Origin: Bacteroidota bacterium
GTDB taxonomy: Bacteria; Bacteroidota; Ignavibacteria; Ignavibacteriales; Melioribacteraceae
Direction: 5' to 3'
Length of the DNA stretch: 23,834 nucleotides
NCBI GenBank assembly: GCA_021786655.1
Contig: JAJYMU010000236.1
Coordinates: 1 to 23,834, forward strand
A program made the translations under genes and the position numbers. The notes under the pieces were generated by a model that saw nothing but the letters and a program-made list of their open reading frames with translations, did not search any database and was not told the origin of the DNA. Positions 7,931 through 16,560 of this stretch are shown piece by piece. Positions within the stretch are counted from its first letter, which is position 1. Every line of letters starts with the position of its first letter.

Positions 7931-8989
7931 CTACTTTACAATTTGTACTTTTACGTTCTCAACTAAATTGTTTTGACCGTTCACAACTATAGTTTCGCCT
8001 TCGCTTAATCCTTGAATGACTTGAATGTCGGTTCCTGATTCGTCGCCAACAACTACATTGCGCAGTTTTGAAATTCCGTTTTCAACAACAAATACTTGCG
8101 GATCTTTGACCGAACCAACCAGCGCACCGCGTGGAATTACAAGCGTCTGATGGTTATTCAACGTTGTAAATTCAATTCTCGCAAACATTCCAGCTTTTAG
8201 CGGATGATTTTTTTCATTCGGAATTGTGATCTCAACGGGATAAGTATGCGCGTCGTCGGCTTTCGAACTGATCGATTCGATTCTTCCTTTGAACGTAGCG
8301 CCGGGATAAACATCAGTTGTTACCGAAACCGGATCGCCTACTTTTAACAGGAATGCATCGTTCTCCGCAACATTGAGTTTCACTTTAAGCCGCGAGATAT
8401 CAACTATGTTAGCTACTAAAGTAGCTTGAGGCGCGCCCTGAACCATCGAACCAACATCAACAGGTCGTGAAGTTACATATCCTGAAATCGGAGTTTTTAT
8501 TTTCGTGTCTTCATATTGTCTTTTAGCAACAATGTATTGTGATTCAGCCATTGCGTTACCAAGTTTTGCCTGATCAAGCTGAGCATCGGTAGCGGATTTT
8601 TGTTTATATAAATCTTGAAAGCGCGCGTAATCTTTTTTCGCTTTGTCATAATTAGCTTCGGCACTCATGAATGCGGCTTTTTTCAATTCATCATCAACTT
8701 GAAAAAGAACAGAGCCGGCAGTTTTGTAATCGCCGACCTTCACGTAAACTGCCGTTATCTTGCCTTGCGTTTCAGAAAGAATGTTCACATCGTTATTTGC
8801 AGTAACCGTACCAACCAAGTTGAGCGATTGAGAAAGAGTTTTCTTCTCAACTTTTCCTACACTTACATAATAAGCATCTTGAATTCCGCCGGCATTGGTT
8901 TGAGAAAGTTTCTTCTTGTTAACCACCAGAATTGTTGCAACAACCGCAACAGCAATTATAACACCGGTAATGAGTTTCCATCTTTTCAT
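7931..8989 (-). CDS. RND efflux periplasmic adaptor (membrane fusion protein)
   Basis: Periplasmic adaptor (HlyD/AcrA family) that links the RND pump to the outer-membrane channel. The 352 residues carry an N-terminal membrane anchor at about 7-23 with no lipobox cysteine, so it is anchored by a helix rather than lipid. The split lipoyl domain lies at about 65-100 and 165-195 (GKITAVYVKVGD, TPISGYVTSRPVDVG), with a short alpha-hairpin between (about 101-163). A beta-barrel (about 200-275) and membrane-proximal domain (about 280-352, VIPRGALVG ... GLSEGETIVVNG) follow. ATG 8989 has a GGAG box upstream. It lies 23 bases after the TolC-like gene and 23 before the pump gene, consistent with one transcript. 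Confidence 0.94.
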   Translation of the reverse strand: MKRWKLITGVIIAVAVVATILVVNKKKLSQTNAGGIQDAYYVSVGKVEKKTLSQSLNLVGTVTANNDVNILSETQGKITAVYVKVGDYKTAGSVLFQVDDELKKAAFMSAEANYDKAKKDYARFQDLYKQKSATDAQLDQAKLGNAMAESQYIVAKRQYEDTKIKTPISGYVTSRPVDVGSMVQGAPQATLVANIVDISRLKVKLNVAENDAFLLKVGDPVSVTTDVYPGATFKGRIESISSKADDAHTYPVEITIPNEKNHPLKAGMFARIEFTTLNNHQTLVIPRGALVGSVKDPQVFVVENGISKLRNVVVGDESGTDIQVIQGLSEGETIVVNGQNNLVENVKVQIVK

Positions 8990-9012
8990 TTTATTTCTCC
9001 AATTAAATTTTC

Positions 9013-10335
9013 TTACTTGCCAATAGATTTATCTAATCTCGCCTTAGCGAGTTCGTAATCAACCTTGGAATTTGTCTGGTTTAATTTTGCCGTTGAGAGA
9101 GCCGTCTCAGTGTCAACTACCTCAGAGCTCAAAGCCATTCCGGATTTGAACTTGTCTTCGGTAACACGCATGTTTTCTTCCGCCTGCTTAACGCCAAATT
9201 CAGAAATCTCGATTTTCTTTTTTGCCTGTTCAAAGTTCAAATAATTCTGTGTTACTTCTAACGTAATGTTGTCTTTCATAATTCCGCGTGCATCAAGACT
9301 TTGTGAAAGCTGCGTCTCCGCTTGCTCGGTTTGATGCGCAGTAGTAAGCCAATCCCAAATGTTCAGACTAACGTTTACACCCGCATCCCATGTTCCTCTA
9401 AATCCATCCTTCGCCGGAAAAATTCTTTGATTAGGACGGTTGTAATAGTAATCGCCCACAAGACTGATCTGCGGATACCACGAAGACTGAGCCATCGTGA
9501 CACCGGCTTCGCTTGCTTTAATTCTATGATCGGCAGATTTAATTTCCGGTCTCTTCTGAACGGCTTCATCTATAAGTTTATCCAGCGCATCATAATCTTG
9601 ACTATCGAACTGAGTTGAAGATGCAATTTCAATTTGCGTATCCAACGGAATGCATAGAACACTGTTCAAAACAACATTTGCAAGCTTAACGGCATTATCT
9701 GCGTCAACTTGTTTGAACATCAAATCGGAAAGTTGAACTTCCAATTTCAGCAAGTCATTTTTTGTAAGCATGCCGGCATTTAAAAGATTTTTTGCGTCGG
9801 CAACGTGCGCCTTAGCCTGATCAACCGTTTCGTCCATAACATTTTTCATTTGGGCCGCTTTAAAGAGAGACCAATAAGCATTCTTAACATTGAATATCAA
9901 ATCGCTTCTGTCTTTATTATAATCTTCGTTAGATGCCTTGGCGGTTTGTTCGGCAATATCGCTGCTGCTGGAAAGTCTGAAACCCAGAAACAACGGCTGA
10001 AAGATTGTAAGCTGTGACGTATAGTTATCAAGTATCGTCGGCTGAACTTCAAAATTTCCAAACGGCGTTGAAATTGTTGAAGTCGGTACATTGCTAAGTC
10101 TTCTATATGCTGCAGAAAGTTTAATTGACGGAAGTCTTGCCGCATTAACTTCACTAAGTTTTGCTTCCAAGTATTTTAACTTCATCAGCGATAAGTGAAG
10201 CGCTTTGCTATTCTTTAAGCCGATATCAACAGCCTGATCTACGGTTAAAGAAAGTTTCTGTTGAGCAATTGACCGACCGTTAAATGCAATTGCTGCAATG
10301 AAGAAAATGAGTAGTGAAAATCTGAGTCGCATCAT
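9013..10335 (-). CDS. TolC-family outer-membrane efflux protein
   Basis: Outer-membrane channel of the tripartite pump. The 440-residue product has a Sec signal peptide (hydrophobic core about 5-20, cleavage near SIAQQ at about 24-26) and then two related halves of the outer-membrane efflux protein repeat. Long helical segments are rich in Ala, Gln and Glu (for example the AEQTAKASNEDYNKDRSDL and TLEVTQNYLNFEQAKKKIE stretches), and each half has a strand pair for the barrel. Two ATGs are adjacent at 10335 and 10332; the first is used, with a GGAG box about 13 bases upstream, a rather long spacing. It begins 15 bases after the tetR stop, so the two are almost certainly co-transcribed. Confidence 0.93.
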   Translation of the reverse strand: MMRLRFSLLIFFIAAIAFNGRSIAQQKLSLTVDQAVDIGLKNSKALHLSLMKLKYLEAKLSEVNAARLPSIKLSAAYRRLSNVPTSTISTPFGNFEVQPTILDNYTSQLTIFQPLFLGFRLSSSSDIAEQTAKASNEDYNKDRSDLIFNVKNAYWSLFKAAQMKNVMDETVDQAKAHVADAKNLLNAGMLTKNDLLKLEVQLSDLMFKQVDADNAVKLANVVLNSVLCIPLDTQIEIASSTQFDSQDYDALDKLIDEAVQKRPEIKSADHRIKASEAGVTMAQSSWYPQISLVGDYYYNRPNQRIFPAKDGFRGTWDAGVNVSLNIWDWLTTAHQTEQAETQLSQSLDARGIMKDNITLEVTQNYLNFEQAKKKIEISEFGVKQAEENMRVTEDKFKSGMALSSEVVDTETALSTAKLNQTNSKVDYELAKARLDKSIGK

Positions 10336-10350
10336 ATTTATGATTCTCCG

Positions 10351-10977
10351 TTAATTTTCTATTTCGAAATTTGTTATTCGGAACTTTTCCCTTCCTTTAT
10401 CAGAAAGAATTCCTTCAAACACTACTTTGTTCACTTCGCGATGGATTTGATCCGCGGTTAGCGGTAAACTTGAGATTGATCCCGGATCTAAAAGGCCATG
10501 TATGGCTGAGTCATATAAAAGAATAATCAGTTTCGTCGGAATGTCGTCTCGTAAATACCCACTCTTTATTCCCTCTTCTATTAGACGCGAAAAGTTAGCG
10601 TGAGTTTTCTCTTGTTTAAATTTTTGTATGTCATTCCACATATCGGGATGATTCTTCATTATATCTCTAATCATGGGTCCGTCAAATTTTGCAATATGTT
10701 TCGCCAGAAAATTCATAAGCGTTTTTATTTTGTCGATAAACTCAACAGACTTGTCGGCAAGTAAATCATCAATGAAAGTTTCAATCTCACATTTGGTTTC
10801 GCTGATTACTTCTTTAAGTACATGTTCTTTGTTGGAAAAACATTTGTACAAAGTCTTCTTGCTGATGCCCAGCTCTGCCGCTATTCCTTCCATTGTAACT
10901 TTGCTGAACCCGAATTGCATGAACATTTCATCAGCCTTGAGAAGAATTCTTTTCTTGATTTCTATTTCGTCGTTCAT
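10351..10977 (-). CDS. TetR/AcrR-family transcriptional regulator of the efflux operon
   Basis: DNA-binding repressor, 208 residues. The N-terminal domain is a typical TetR helix-turn-helix: IKKRILLKADEMFMQFGF, then VTMEGIAAELGISKKTLYKCFSNKE (about 8-52). The remaining helical domain (about 60-200) would bind an inducer and form the dimer; it carries no family-specific motif I can name. It is the first gene of the operon, ahead of tolC, MFP and RND genes, so it probably controls itself and the pump (inference). ATG 10977 follows AAAGGGTG. A 19-base imperfect palindrome at 11020-11038 is the candidate operator. Confidence 0.93.
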   Translation of the reverse strand: MNDEIEIKKRILLKADEMFMQFGFSKVTMEGIAAELGISKKTLYKCFSNKEHVLKEVISETKCEIETFIDDLLADKSVEFIDKIKTLMNFLAKHIAKFDGPMIRDIMKNHPDMWNDIQKFKQEKTHANFSRLIEEGIKSGYLRDDIPTKLIILLYDSAIHGLLDPGSISSLPLTADQIHREVNKVVFEGILSDKGREKFRITNFEIEN

Positions 10978-11007
10978 AACACCCTTTTACTTTTCCTGAT
11001 TAACATG

Positions 11008-11038
11008 TGTATAAATAAATTGGTTCCATAGGAAACAA
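11008..11038 (-). promoter_or_regulatory. Candidate TetR operator and promoter of the efflux operon
   Basis: TTGGTTCCATAGGAAACAA at 11020-11038 is an imperfect palindrome (8-base arms, one mismatch, 3-base centre), centred about 52 bases upstream of the tetR ATG. On the minus strand its outer bases give TTGTTT (11038-11033), a possible -35 box, with TATACA (11013-11008) or TTATAC as a -10 box 18-19 bases away. A further GGAAAC half-site lies upstream on the same strand (about 11055-11060). A repressor bound here would cover the promoter. This is inferred from symmetry and position; the promoter boxes are weak. Confidence 0.5.
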
Positions 11039-11144
11039 TTATTGTTTTAGTCGTTTCCAAAATTATAAAAGTTCCCCTTTCTGGCAAAATTTTTTTGAAG
11101 GAGAAGTGCAAAAATGATCTGAAAAGCCATAGTGCGTGAAAAAG

Positions 11145-11184
11145 AAAAAGCCGCTCCGGCACATATTTACCGAGGCGGCTTTTT
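11145..11184. terminator. Rho-independent terminator of the M16 operon
   Basis: AAAAAGCCGC (11145-11154) pairs with GCGGCTTTTT (11175-11184), with partial extra pairing of CCGG/CCGAGG inside the loop. Read on the minus strand the stem follows the M16 stop at 11201 and is trailed by TTTTTCTTTTTC. It separates the M16 genes from the efflux operon and can also work on the plus strand. Confidence 0.88.
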
Positions 11185-11200
11185 AGGAAAGGTTTTGAAT

Positions 11201-13276
11201 CTATTTTACTTCAAAAAGAGTATCACTCAATCCTGTGTTAAACTCAACAGAAGCTGTGGTAAGTTCAATGGAGCCCATAGGAGTGCTTTGGAGCCATTTG
11301 AACGGAAACTTCAATCCCTGAACATCTCTGTAATCATCAAAATCAATTGTCGAAGTAAAACTTCCCTGCTGCGTTTCAGCGGTTGTAACCGATCTCGCCA
11401 GCAGACCGGTATTTACATCGAAATACTGAGTTGACTTTTTACCATTGAGCGTAGTAAGAACAACTTTGTATGTATCCTTGTTGTTGATTGATTCCATACC
11501 GACTAGTTCCGGTTTAATGCCAAGCTTTGCGTAATCGAGCACAGGATTTATTTCTGCTTCCGTCTTAATCGATTCAAGCTGGTCCCCCGTTAATTCTTTT
11601 TCCTGTCCCATCGCAATCGATTTTCCTTTCACGCCGTCAAAAATTATTTTCTGCTGCCCAACTCCAAAATCAACAAGCTGATAAAACTTGTTCGGCGCTT
11701 TTTTAGACATTGTGATGGTAATGTTCATGCCCTGCATACTGCCGGTTAGTTTTATTGTTTGATCTTTTTCCGCTGCTAGTTTTTCTCTTCCGCCGATTGC
11801 TTCAATGTATTTGTTTAGAATCTGGTCCACAGTCACACCTTCCGGCACCTTCTTAACATTTGGATCGTACTTTTCACCGTAGATATCGTAATAATCAACT
11901 TTTCCGGAAAGACTGAACTTTGCAATTTTCTTTGCAACATCGTCGCCTTTTCCTACAACAAGAATATATGCGTTATTCGGCTTAACATATTTCTTTGCCA
12001 TTTCGAGAACATCATCAGTCGTAACCGCAGATAAATTTTTCAAATAATTTTTATAGTAATCTTTCGGCATATTGTAGCGTACAATGTTAATTGCGAATTG
12101 CGCAACCGTCTGCGGCGATTCTAAGCTGCGAATGAAACTCCCGGTTAAATAATTTTTAGCTTTTTGCAGTTCGTCGTCTGTCACTTTATCGGTTCGAATT
12201 CTTTTCAGCTCATTCATTATTTCGGTTATCGAGCTGTCTGTTACGCTGTTTCTCGCAGAAGTGAATGCTAGAAAATTTCCAACCAGTCGATCTGGATTTA
12301 TGCTTGAATACGCGCCATACGTATAAGCTTTTGCTTCACGCAAATTCATAAACAATCTTCCCGTTGCGCTTCCTCCAAGAATCAGATTAGCAACACTGGC
12401 TTTGATAACATCTTCGCTGCCGTTTTTCAGTTCGATTGGATAGCAAACAGAAATTACCGACTGCACGGAATTCTCACGATCAACCAAACAAACTTTATCA
12501 ACTATCGGGGCTTTAGGTGTTGCGTAAGTATTTTTGGGAACGTCTTTCTTCTGCCACTTTCCAAAATATTTTTGAATGAGCGACTTTGCTTGTACTTTGT
12601 TTACATCTCCTACAACTGCCAGGTAAGCAACGTTCGGTGCAAAATAGGTTTGATAATACTTATTGCACATATCAAGCGTAAAAGACTTAACGGTTTCTTC
12701 GGTTTCCGGCTCGCCGTATGGATAATCTTTACCGTACATTAAAACATTGCGAACCGTGCTCGCGATCGAATTCGGATCATCCTTCTGAGTAGCCAAGCCG
12801 GATAACATTTGTTTCTTAATCTTATCCAGTTCCTCTTGTTTGAACACAGAGTTCATCACAAGATCCGACATTATATCAAGCAGTTTATCCTTATACTTGG
12901 AAAGACCAGATGCATAAACACTTGTTGAGGACGTTGACAAATTAGCGCCGAGAAAATCAATCTCTTCATCAATCTTGTCCTTTGTTCTCGATTTTGTGCC
13001 GGTTCTCAGCAGCTCGCCAGCAGCTTCAACATAACCAACATTTTTGCCTTCGAGCACAGGATCAATATCAAGCACTAAATTGAATGCCACACGCGGCAGT
13101 TTATGATTTTCAACCACGAAAACTTTCATTCCGTTTGGAAGTTCGAATGATTCGTAGCTGCCGATTTTAACTTCCGGCGCTGGTCCGGCTGCCGGACGTT
13201 TGCTTCTATCCAATTGAGCAAAAGCCGGGCTTGCCATCATTACAACCATTAACAGCATTAATAATTTCTTGATCAT
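11201..13276 (-). CDS. M16 (insulinase/pitrilysin) family protein, zinc motif lost, with C-terminal LolA-like domain
   Basis: Exported M16-family protein, probably the non-catalytic partner of the M16 peptidase encoded just upstream. The 691 residues start with a Sec signal peptide (cleavage near SPAFA-Q at about 20-21). The first M16 domain spans about 38-230, but where family members have HxxEH this protein reads YVEAAGELL (82-90), so both zinc histidines are missing. The second M16 domain (about 255-450) keeps the GGSATGRLF...LREAKAYTYGAYS segment (301-324) used in substrate binding. The last 200 residues (about 485-691; KYIEAIGGREKL onward) look like the LolA/LolB-type lipoprotein-binding sheet found at the end of many Bacteroidota M16 proteins. 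ATG 13276 lies 79 bases after the upstream gene's stop; a terminator follows. Confidence 0.9.
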   Translation of the reverse strand: MIKKLLMLLMVVMMASPAFAQLDRSKRPAAGPAPEVKIGSYESFELPNGMKVFVVENHKLPRVAFNLVLDIDPVLEGKNVGYVEAAGELLRTGTKSRTKDKIDEEIDFLGANLSTSSTSVYASGLSKYKDKLLDIMSDLVMNSVFKQEELDKIKKQMLSGLATQKDDPNSIASTVRNVLMYGKDYPYGEPETEETVKSFTLDMCNKYYQTYFAPNVAYLAVVGDVNKVQAKSLIQKYFGKWQKKDVPKNTYATPKAPIVDKVCLVDRENSVQSVISVCYPIELKNGSEDVIKASVANLILGGSATGRLFMNLREAKAYTYGAYSSINPDRLVGNFLAFTSARNSVTDSSITEIMNELKRIRTDKVTDDELQKAKNYLTGSFIRSLESPQTVAQFAINIVRYNMPKDYYKNYLKNLSAVTTDDVLEMAKKYVKPNNAYILVVGKGDDVAKKIAKFSLSGKVDYYDIYGEKYDPNVKKVPEGVTVDQILNKYIEAIGGREKLAAEKDQTIKLTGSMQGMNITITMSKKAPNKFYQLVDFGVGQQKIIFDGVKGKSIAMGQEKELTGDQLESIKTEAEINPVLDYAKLGIKPELVGMESINNKDTYKVVLTTLNGKKSTQYFDVNTGLLARSVTTAETQQGSFTSTIDFDDYRDVQGLKFPFKWLQSTPMGSIELTTASVEFNTGLSDTLFEVK

Positions 13277-13355
13277 TTTATACTCCGATTAATTTCAAAC
13301 TTTTATTGATAAATAATCCGCAATCGTGGCAAGCGGAAATTTTTCTTCTATCACT

Positions 13356-14681
13356 TTACTTTTTCTCCATCGATTTCGGCAAGTAATAAAGAACAACTCT
13401 GTTTTCCTTTGTAAGATATTTATCGGCAACACGTTTTATGTCTTCGCGTGTAACTTTCATGTATCGTTGAATTTCGGTGTTAATCAAATTTGCATCGCCA
13501 TAGTAAACCGAGTAATCGGCAAGACTTTCAGCAATACCTCTCATGGTCGAGTTTCTTGTTACAAATTCGCTTTCAACTTGATTACGCACTTTTTCAAATT
13601 CGGTTTCGCTAATCAAACTATTTTTCACCTTATCAATTTCCGTTTGGAATGAAGATTCCAAATCTTCCGCTTTAACGCCAATGTTCGGCAATCCGTATAT
13701 TATAAATAAGCCCGGATCCTCAAGCGGAAACGCAAACGATCCCAAGTACGCAGCTTTCTGCTGTTTGTCCTTAATTTCTTTTGTAAGTCTCGAACTCTCA
13801 CCGTCAGACAAAAGTGTTGTTAACATACTGAGTGCGTAATAGTCGGGAGTTCCTTCAGCCGGCATATGATATGCTTCGCAGACCAACGGCAGTTGAACTT
13901 TATCGTAAACAGTATCGCGCACTTCCGCAGTTTTCACTGGCTCAACTTCTTTTGGTCTGTAGATTTCTTTCGTTCCTTTAGGAATGTCTCCAAAATATTT
14001 TTTGACGAGCTCTTTAGTTTTGTTTATATCAATATCTCCCGCAATCGATAACGTAGCATTCTGTGGAACGTAATATCTTTTGTAGAAAGCAATAAACTCA
14101 CCAAGCTTTGCCTGATCGATATACTGAACGCTTCCGATTGGCGTCCATCTGTAAGGATGAACTTTGTATGCATCTGCAAATAGTTTCTCGATCAACGTTC
14201 CGTACGGGCGGTTATCTAAACTTTGTTTCCTTTCTTCCTTAACAACTTTTCGCTGCGTCTCAACTCCGATGCTGTCTATCTTAAGATGAAGCATTCTCTC
14301 GGATTCCATGTAAAGACCGAGAGCCAATTGATTAGATGGAAGGACTTCGAAATAAAAAGTTCTATCCTGTGAAGTGTTGGCATTTAACTGTCCGCCGGCA
14401 CCTTCCACGATTTTAAAATATCCTTCACGCGGAATGTTCGGCGAGCCTTCAAACATTAAGTGTTCGAAGAAATGCGCAAATCCGGTTCGCTTAGGATCTT
14501 CATTTTTACTTCCGACATGGTATAAAACAGTGACGGCTACTATTGGAGTAGAATTGTCTTTGTGCAAAATAACGTTCAACCCGTTATTTAGTTTGTACTC
14601 CGTGAAATCAATTTTTCTCGCTTGACCATTGACCAATACAAACGTGACCAAAACGAAAAACAAAATGAATTTTCTTTTCAT
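13356..14681 (-). CDS. M16-family zinc peptidase, catalytic subunit
   Basis: Exported insulinase-type metallopeptidase. The 441-residue product has a signal peptide (about 1-20, ending VLVNGQA) and the full inverted zinc motif HFFEH (His70, Glu73, His74), with the distal glutamate in VVKEERKQS at 149-150, 75-76 residues later as expected. The second domain (about 245-435) holds the substrate-binding segment LSDGESSRLTKEIKDKQQKAA. It is the first gene of a two-gene unit with the zinc-less M16 protein; live/dead M16 pairs are known as heterodimers (mitochondrial processing peptidase and bacterial relatives), so the two products probably assemble (inference). ATG 14681 has GGAG nine bases upstream. 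Periplasmic oligopeptide degradation is the likely role. Confidence 0.93.
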   Translation of the reverse strand: MKRKFILFFVLVTFVLVNGQARKIDFTEYKLNNGLNVILHKDNSTPIVAVTVLYHVGSKNEDPKRTGFAHFFEHLMFEGSPNIPREGYFKIVEGAGGQLNANTSQDRTFYFEVLPSNQLALGLYMESERMLHLKIDSIGVETQRKVVKEERKQSLDNRPYGTLIEKLFADAYKVHPYRWTPIGSVQYIDQAKLGEFIAFYKRYYVPQNATLSIAGDIDINKTKELVKKYFGDIPKGTKEIYRPKEVEPVKTAEVRDTVYDKVQLPLVCEAYHMPAEGTPDYYALSMLTTLLSDGESSRLTKEIKDKQQKAAYLGSFAFPLEDPGLFIIYGLPNIGVKAEDLESSFQTEIDKVKNSLISETEFEKVRNQVESEFVTRNSTMRGIAESLADYSVYYGDANLINTEIQRYMKVTREDIKRVADKYLTKENRVVLYYLPKSMEKK

Positions 14682-14825
14682 TAGGATGGCTCCTTGAAAT
14701 GATTTGAATTGTAATTGTGTTGCAAAGTTTTTATCGTTTGAAAATTAACAAAATCCAAAGGAAGAATGAAAGTTTTGACGTTCAATTACATTAAAAGTTG
14801 ATAATAAATCTTAAAAAATCTTTTG

Positions 14826-14877
14826 AGTCCAATATCCCCACCAATGCGTGCGGAAACAGACCGTGGGACAAGTCCAA
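14826..14877. other. GC-richer island bracketed by a 7-bp direct repeat in the divergent intergenic region
   Basis: The 271-base gap between the divergent M16 and M61-like genes is AT-rich except for this block. AGTCCAA occurs at 14826-14832 and again at 14871-14877, flanking 38 bases that include CCCCACC and GTGGGACaAGTCC. No RNA gene or frame is recognisable. The rest of the gap must hold the two promoters, but I see no convincing boxes. Confidence 0.35.
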
Positions 14878-14952
14878 CTAAATATTTGTATTTTATATCA
14901 TTAATTAATTTTGTAATACTGCAATAAAATTAAAAAAGTTTTCTGTTTATTG

Positions 14953-16518
14953 ATGAAAATACGCTTACAACTTTTAATTTTAACAATTTCACTTCTAATC
15001 TTCTCCAATACCCAAGAATTTTCTTTTAACGGAAAATTAGCCGAAGAAGCGAATAAATTCCCGCGGGCAAAAGAAAACCAGAGCCCGGATATAAGCTATT
15101 CTATTGAACCATTCTATGATGTAAACGCCTTCAGATTGATCGTTGTGCTCGAATTCCAAGGCGACAAATCCGGAACCACAAAAATAATTCTGCCGAATTC
15201 TCAAACAAGCAACAGAAACAATTCCGGCGTGAGATTTCTAAAGACCTTATCGCCAAATACATTTATCGACGACACGGACAAACCGGAAATCAAAACTGTC
15301 CGTTACACGCCGAATACTGTTGTGCGCATTTATTATCAGTTCGAAGAAACGCGCGACGGTGAGATCGAAGCAGAAAATTATTACATGGCTATCGTTAACA
15401 AAAAGTATTTCCATTTTTACAGCGATACGTTTTTCATTTTGCCCGCATGGGATTTAAATACAGAGTGCAATATACGGATTGCATGGAACCACATGCCGTC
15501 CAACTGGAATCTTGCTAACAGTTTCGGAGTCAATCAAAAAATTCAAGAGGCAAAGATTCCTCTCTGGAAGTTCAGACATGCGGTTTTTGCCGGTGGCGAT
15601 TACAGAATTTATCAGCGCATGATCGGGCAGTCCCCGGTTTACTTTGCCATCAGAGGTCAATGGAATTTTCCTGAAGATCAACTTTGCGACTTTTCAACAA
15701 ATATTTTCAATGCTGAAAGAAAATTTTGGAACGATTATAACTCAACATTTACTGTTGAACTTGTTCTTCCGATGGAAGAAAAGGATTCTCAAATTGCAAC
15801 GTCAAGAACCAACGCGCTTTCTTTGTTTCTATCGCCGGATAAAACGTTGGATTACCAGCTCAAACAATCCATTGCGCGTGAATACTTTCACAATTGGCTG
15901 GGCGACGGAATTACCTTCGCTGATCCTCAAGAATTAATTTATTGGTTCAAAGAGGGCTTCGCCAGTTATTATGGAAGGTTGCTGCTTCTTCGCGCCGGAT
16001 TAATTTCTTTGGATGAGTACGTTAATCAGTACAACCAAGTTCTCAGGCAATATTTTACTTCTCCAGTTAGATACGAAAAGAACGAAAGACTAGTAAAAGA
16101 ATTCTGGAGTGATGCAGACTTGAACAAACTTCCTTATTTGCGCGGCGATATTTTCGCACACAACATCAACTGTGCTATCATGAAAAATTCCAACGGGCAA
16201 AAATCGCTGGACGATCTTATGCACGACTTGTACAAAAGATGTCGTAGCGAAGCGTTGATTCTATCCAACGGAAGCTTGAGCGCGCTAATTCGTTTCTATG
16301 CCGGCGATGCGGTTCTATCTGATATAATGCGGACATTAAATTCGAATGCTACTTTTAAAGTCAGCGCAGATGCGCTTGGACCATGTTTTACTCTAGAAAT
16401 TCTTAAAGAGAAAAAATTCTGGTTGATCGGCGAGAAATATTTTATACCGTCTTACAAACCGAAAAATGAAAATCAGCCGCTTGATAAAAATTGTTTATGG
16501 TGGTTTGGGGTTGAGTGA
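14953..16518 (+). CDS. M61-like (gluzincin) peptidase with altered zinc motif
   Basis: Exported protein of the M61/M1 gluzincin type. The 521 residues start with a signal peptide (hydrophobic core about 5-18). About 45-200 is a beta-rich N-terminal domain, and about 265-460 the peptidase domain. The motif that should read HExxH is REYFH: Arg309, Glu310, His313, followed by the third-ligand helix WFKEGFASYYG with Glu334. The downstream PYLRGDIFAHNI segment (about 394-405) is also typical of M61. Catalytic Glu and two of three zinc ligands remain, but the first His is Arg (CGT, one transition from CAT). It may be an inactive relative or bind metal differently. ATG 14953 is chosen; an adjacent TTG at 14950 would add one residue, and neither has a clear ribosome binding site. 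Confidence 0.75.
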   Translation: MKIRLQLLILTISLLIFSNTQEFSFNGKLAEEANKFPRAKENQSPDISYSIEPFYDVNAFRLIVVLEFQGDKSGTTKIILPNSQTSNRNNSGVRFLKTLSPNTFIDDTDKPEIKTVRYTPNTVVRIYYQFEETRDGEIEAENYYMAIVNKKYFHFYSDTFFILPAWDLNTECNIRIAWNHMPSNWNLANSFGVNQKIQEAKIPLWKFRHAVFAGGDYRIYQRMIGQSPVYFAIRGQWNFPEDQLCDFSTNIFNAERKFWNDYNSTFTVELVLPMEEKDSQIATSRTNALSLFLSPDKTLDYQLKQSIAREYFHNWLGDGITFADPQELIYWFKEGFASYYGRLLLLRAGLISLDEYVNQYNQVLRQYFTSPVRYEKNERLVKEFWSDADLNKLPYLRGDIFAHNINCAIMKNSNGQKSLDDLMHDLYKRCRSEALILSNGSLSALIRFYAGDAVLSDIMRTLNSNATFKVSADALGPCFTLEILKEKKFWLIGEKYFIPSYKPKNENQPLDKNCLWWFGVE

Positions 16519-16527
16519 TCGAAGGGG

Positions 16528-16552
16528 TGGAGACGCGTCAAGCGCGTCTCCA
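16528..16552. repeat. Perfect hairpin between convergent genes
   Basis: TGGAGACGCG (16528-16537) pairs perfectly with CGCGTCTCCA (16543-16552) around the loop tcaag, a 10-bp stem. It sits between the stops of the M61-like gene (16518) and the glycyl-tRNA synthetase (16561). No T-run follows on either strand, so it looks more like a dispersed palindromic repeat than a classical terminator, though it could stop transcription in both directions. Confidence 0.65.
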
Positions 16553-16560
16553 TGGCATAT

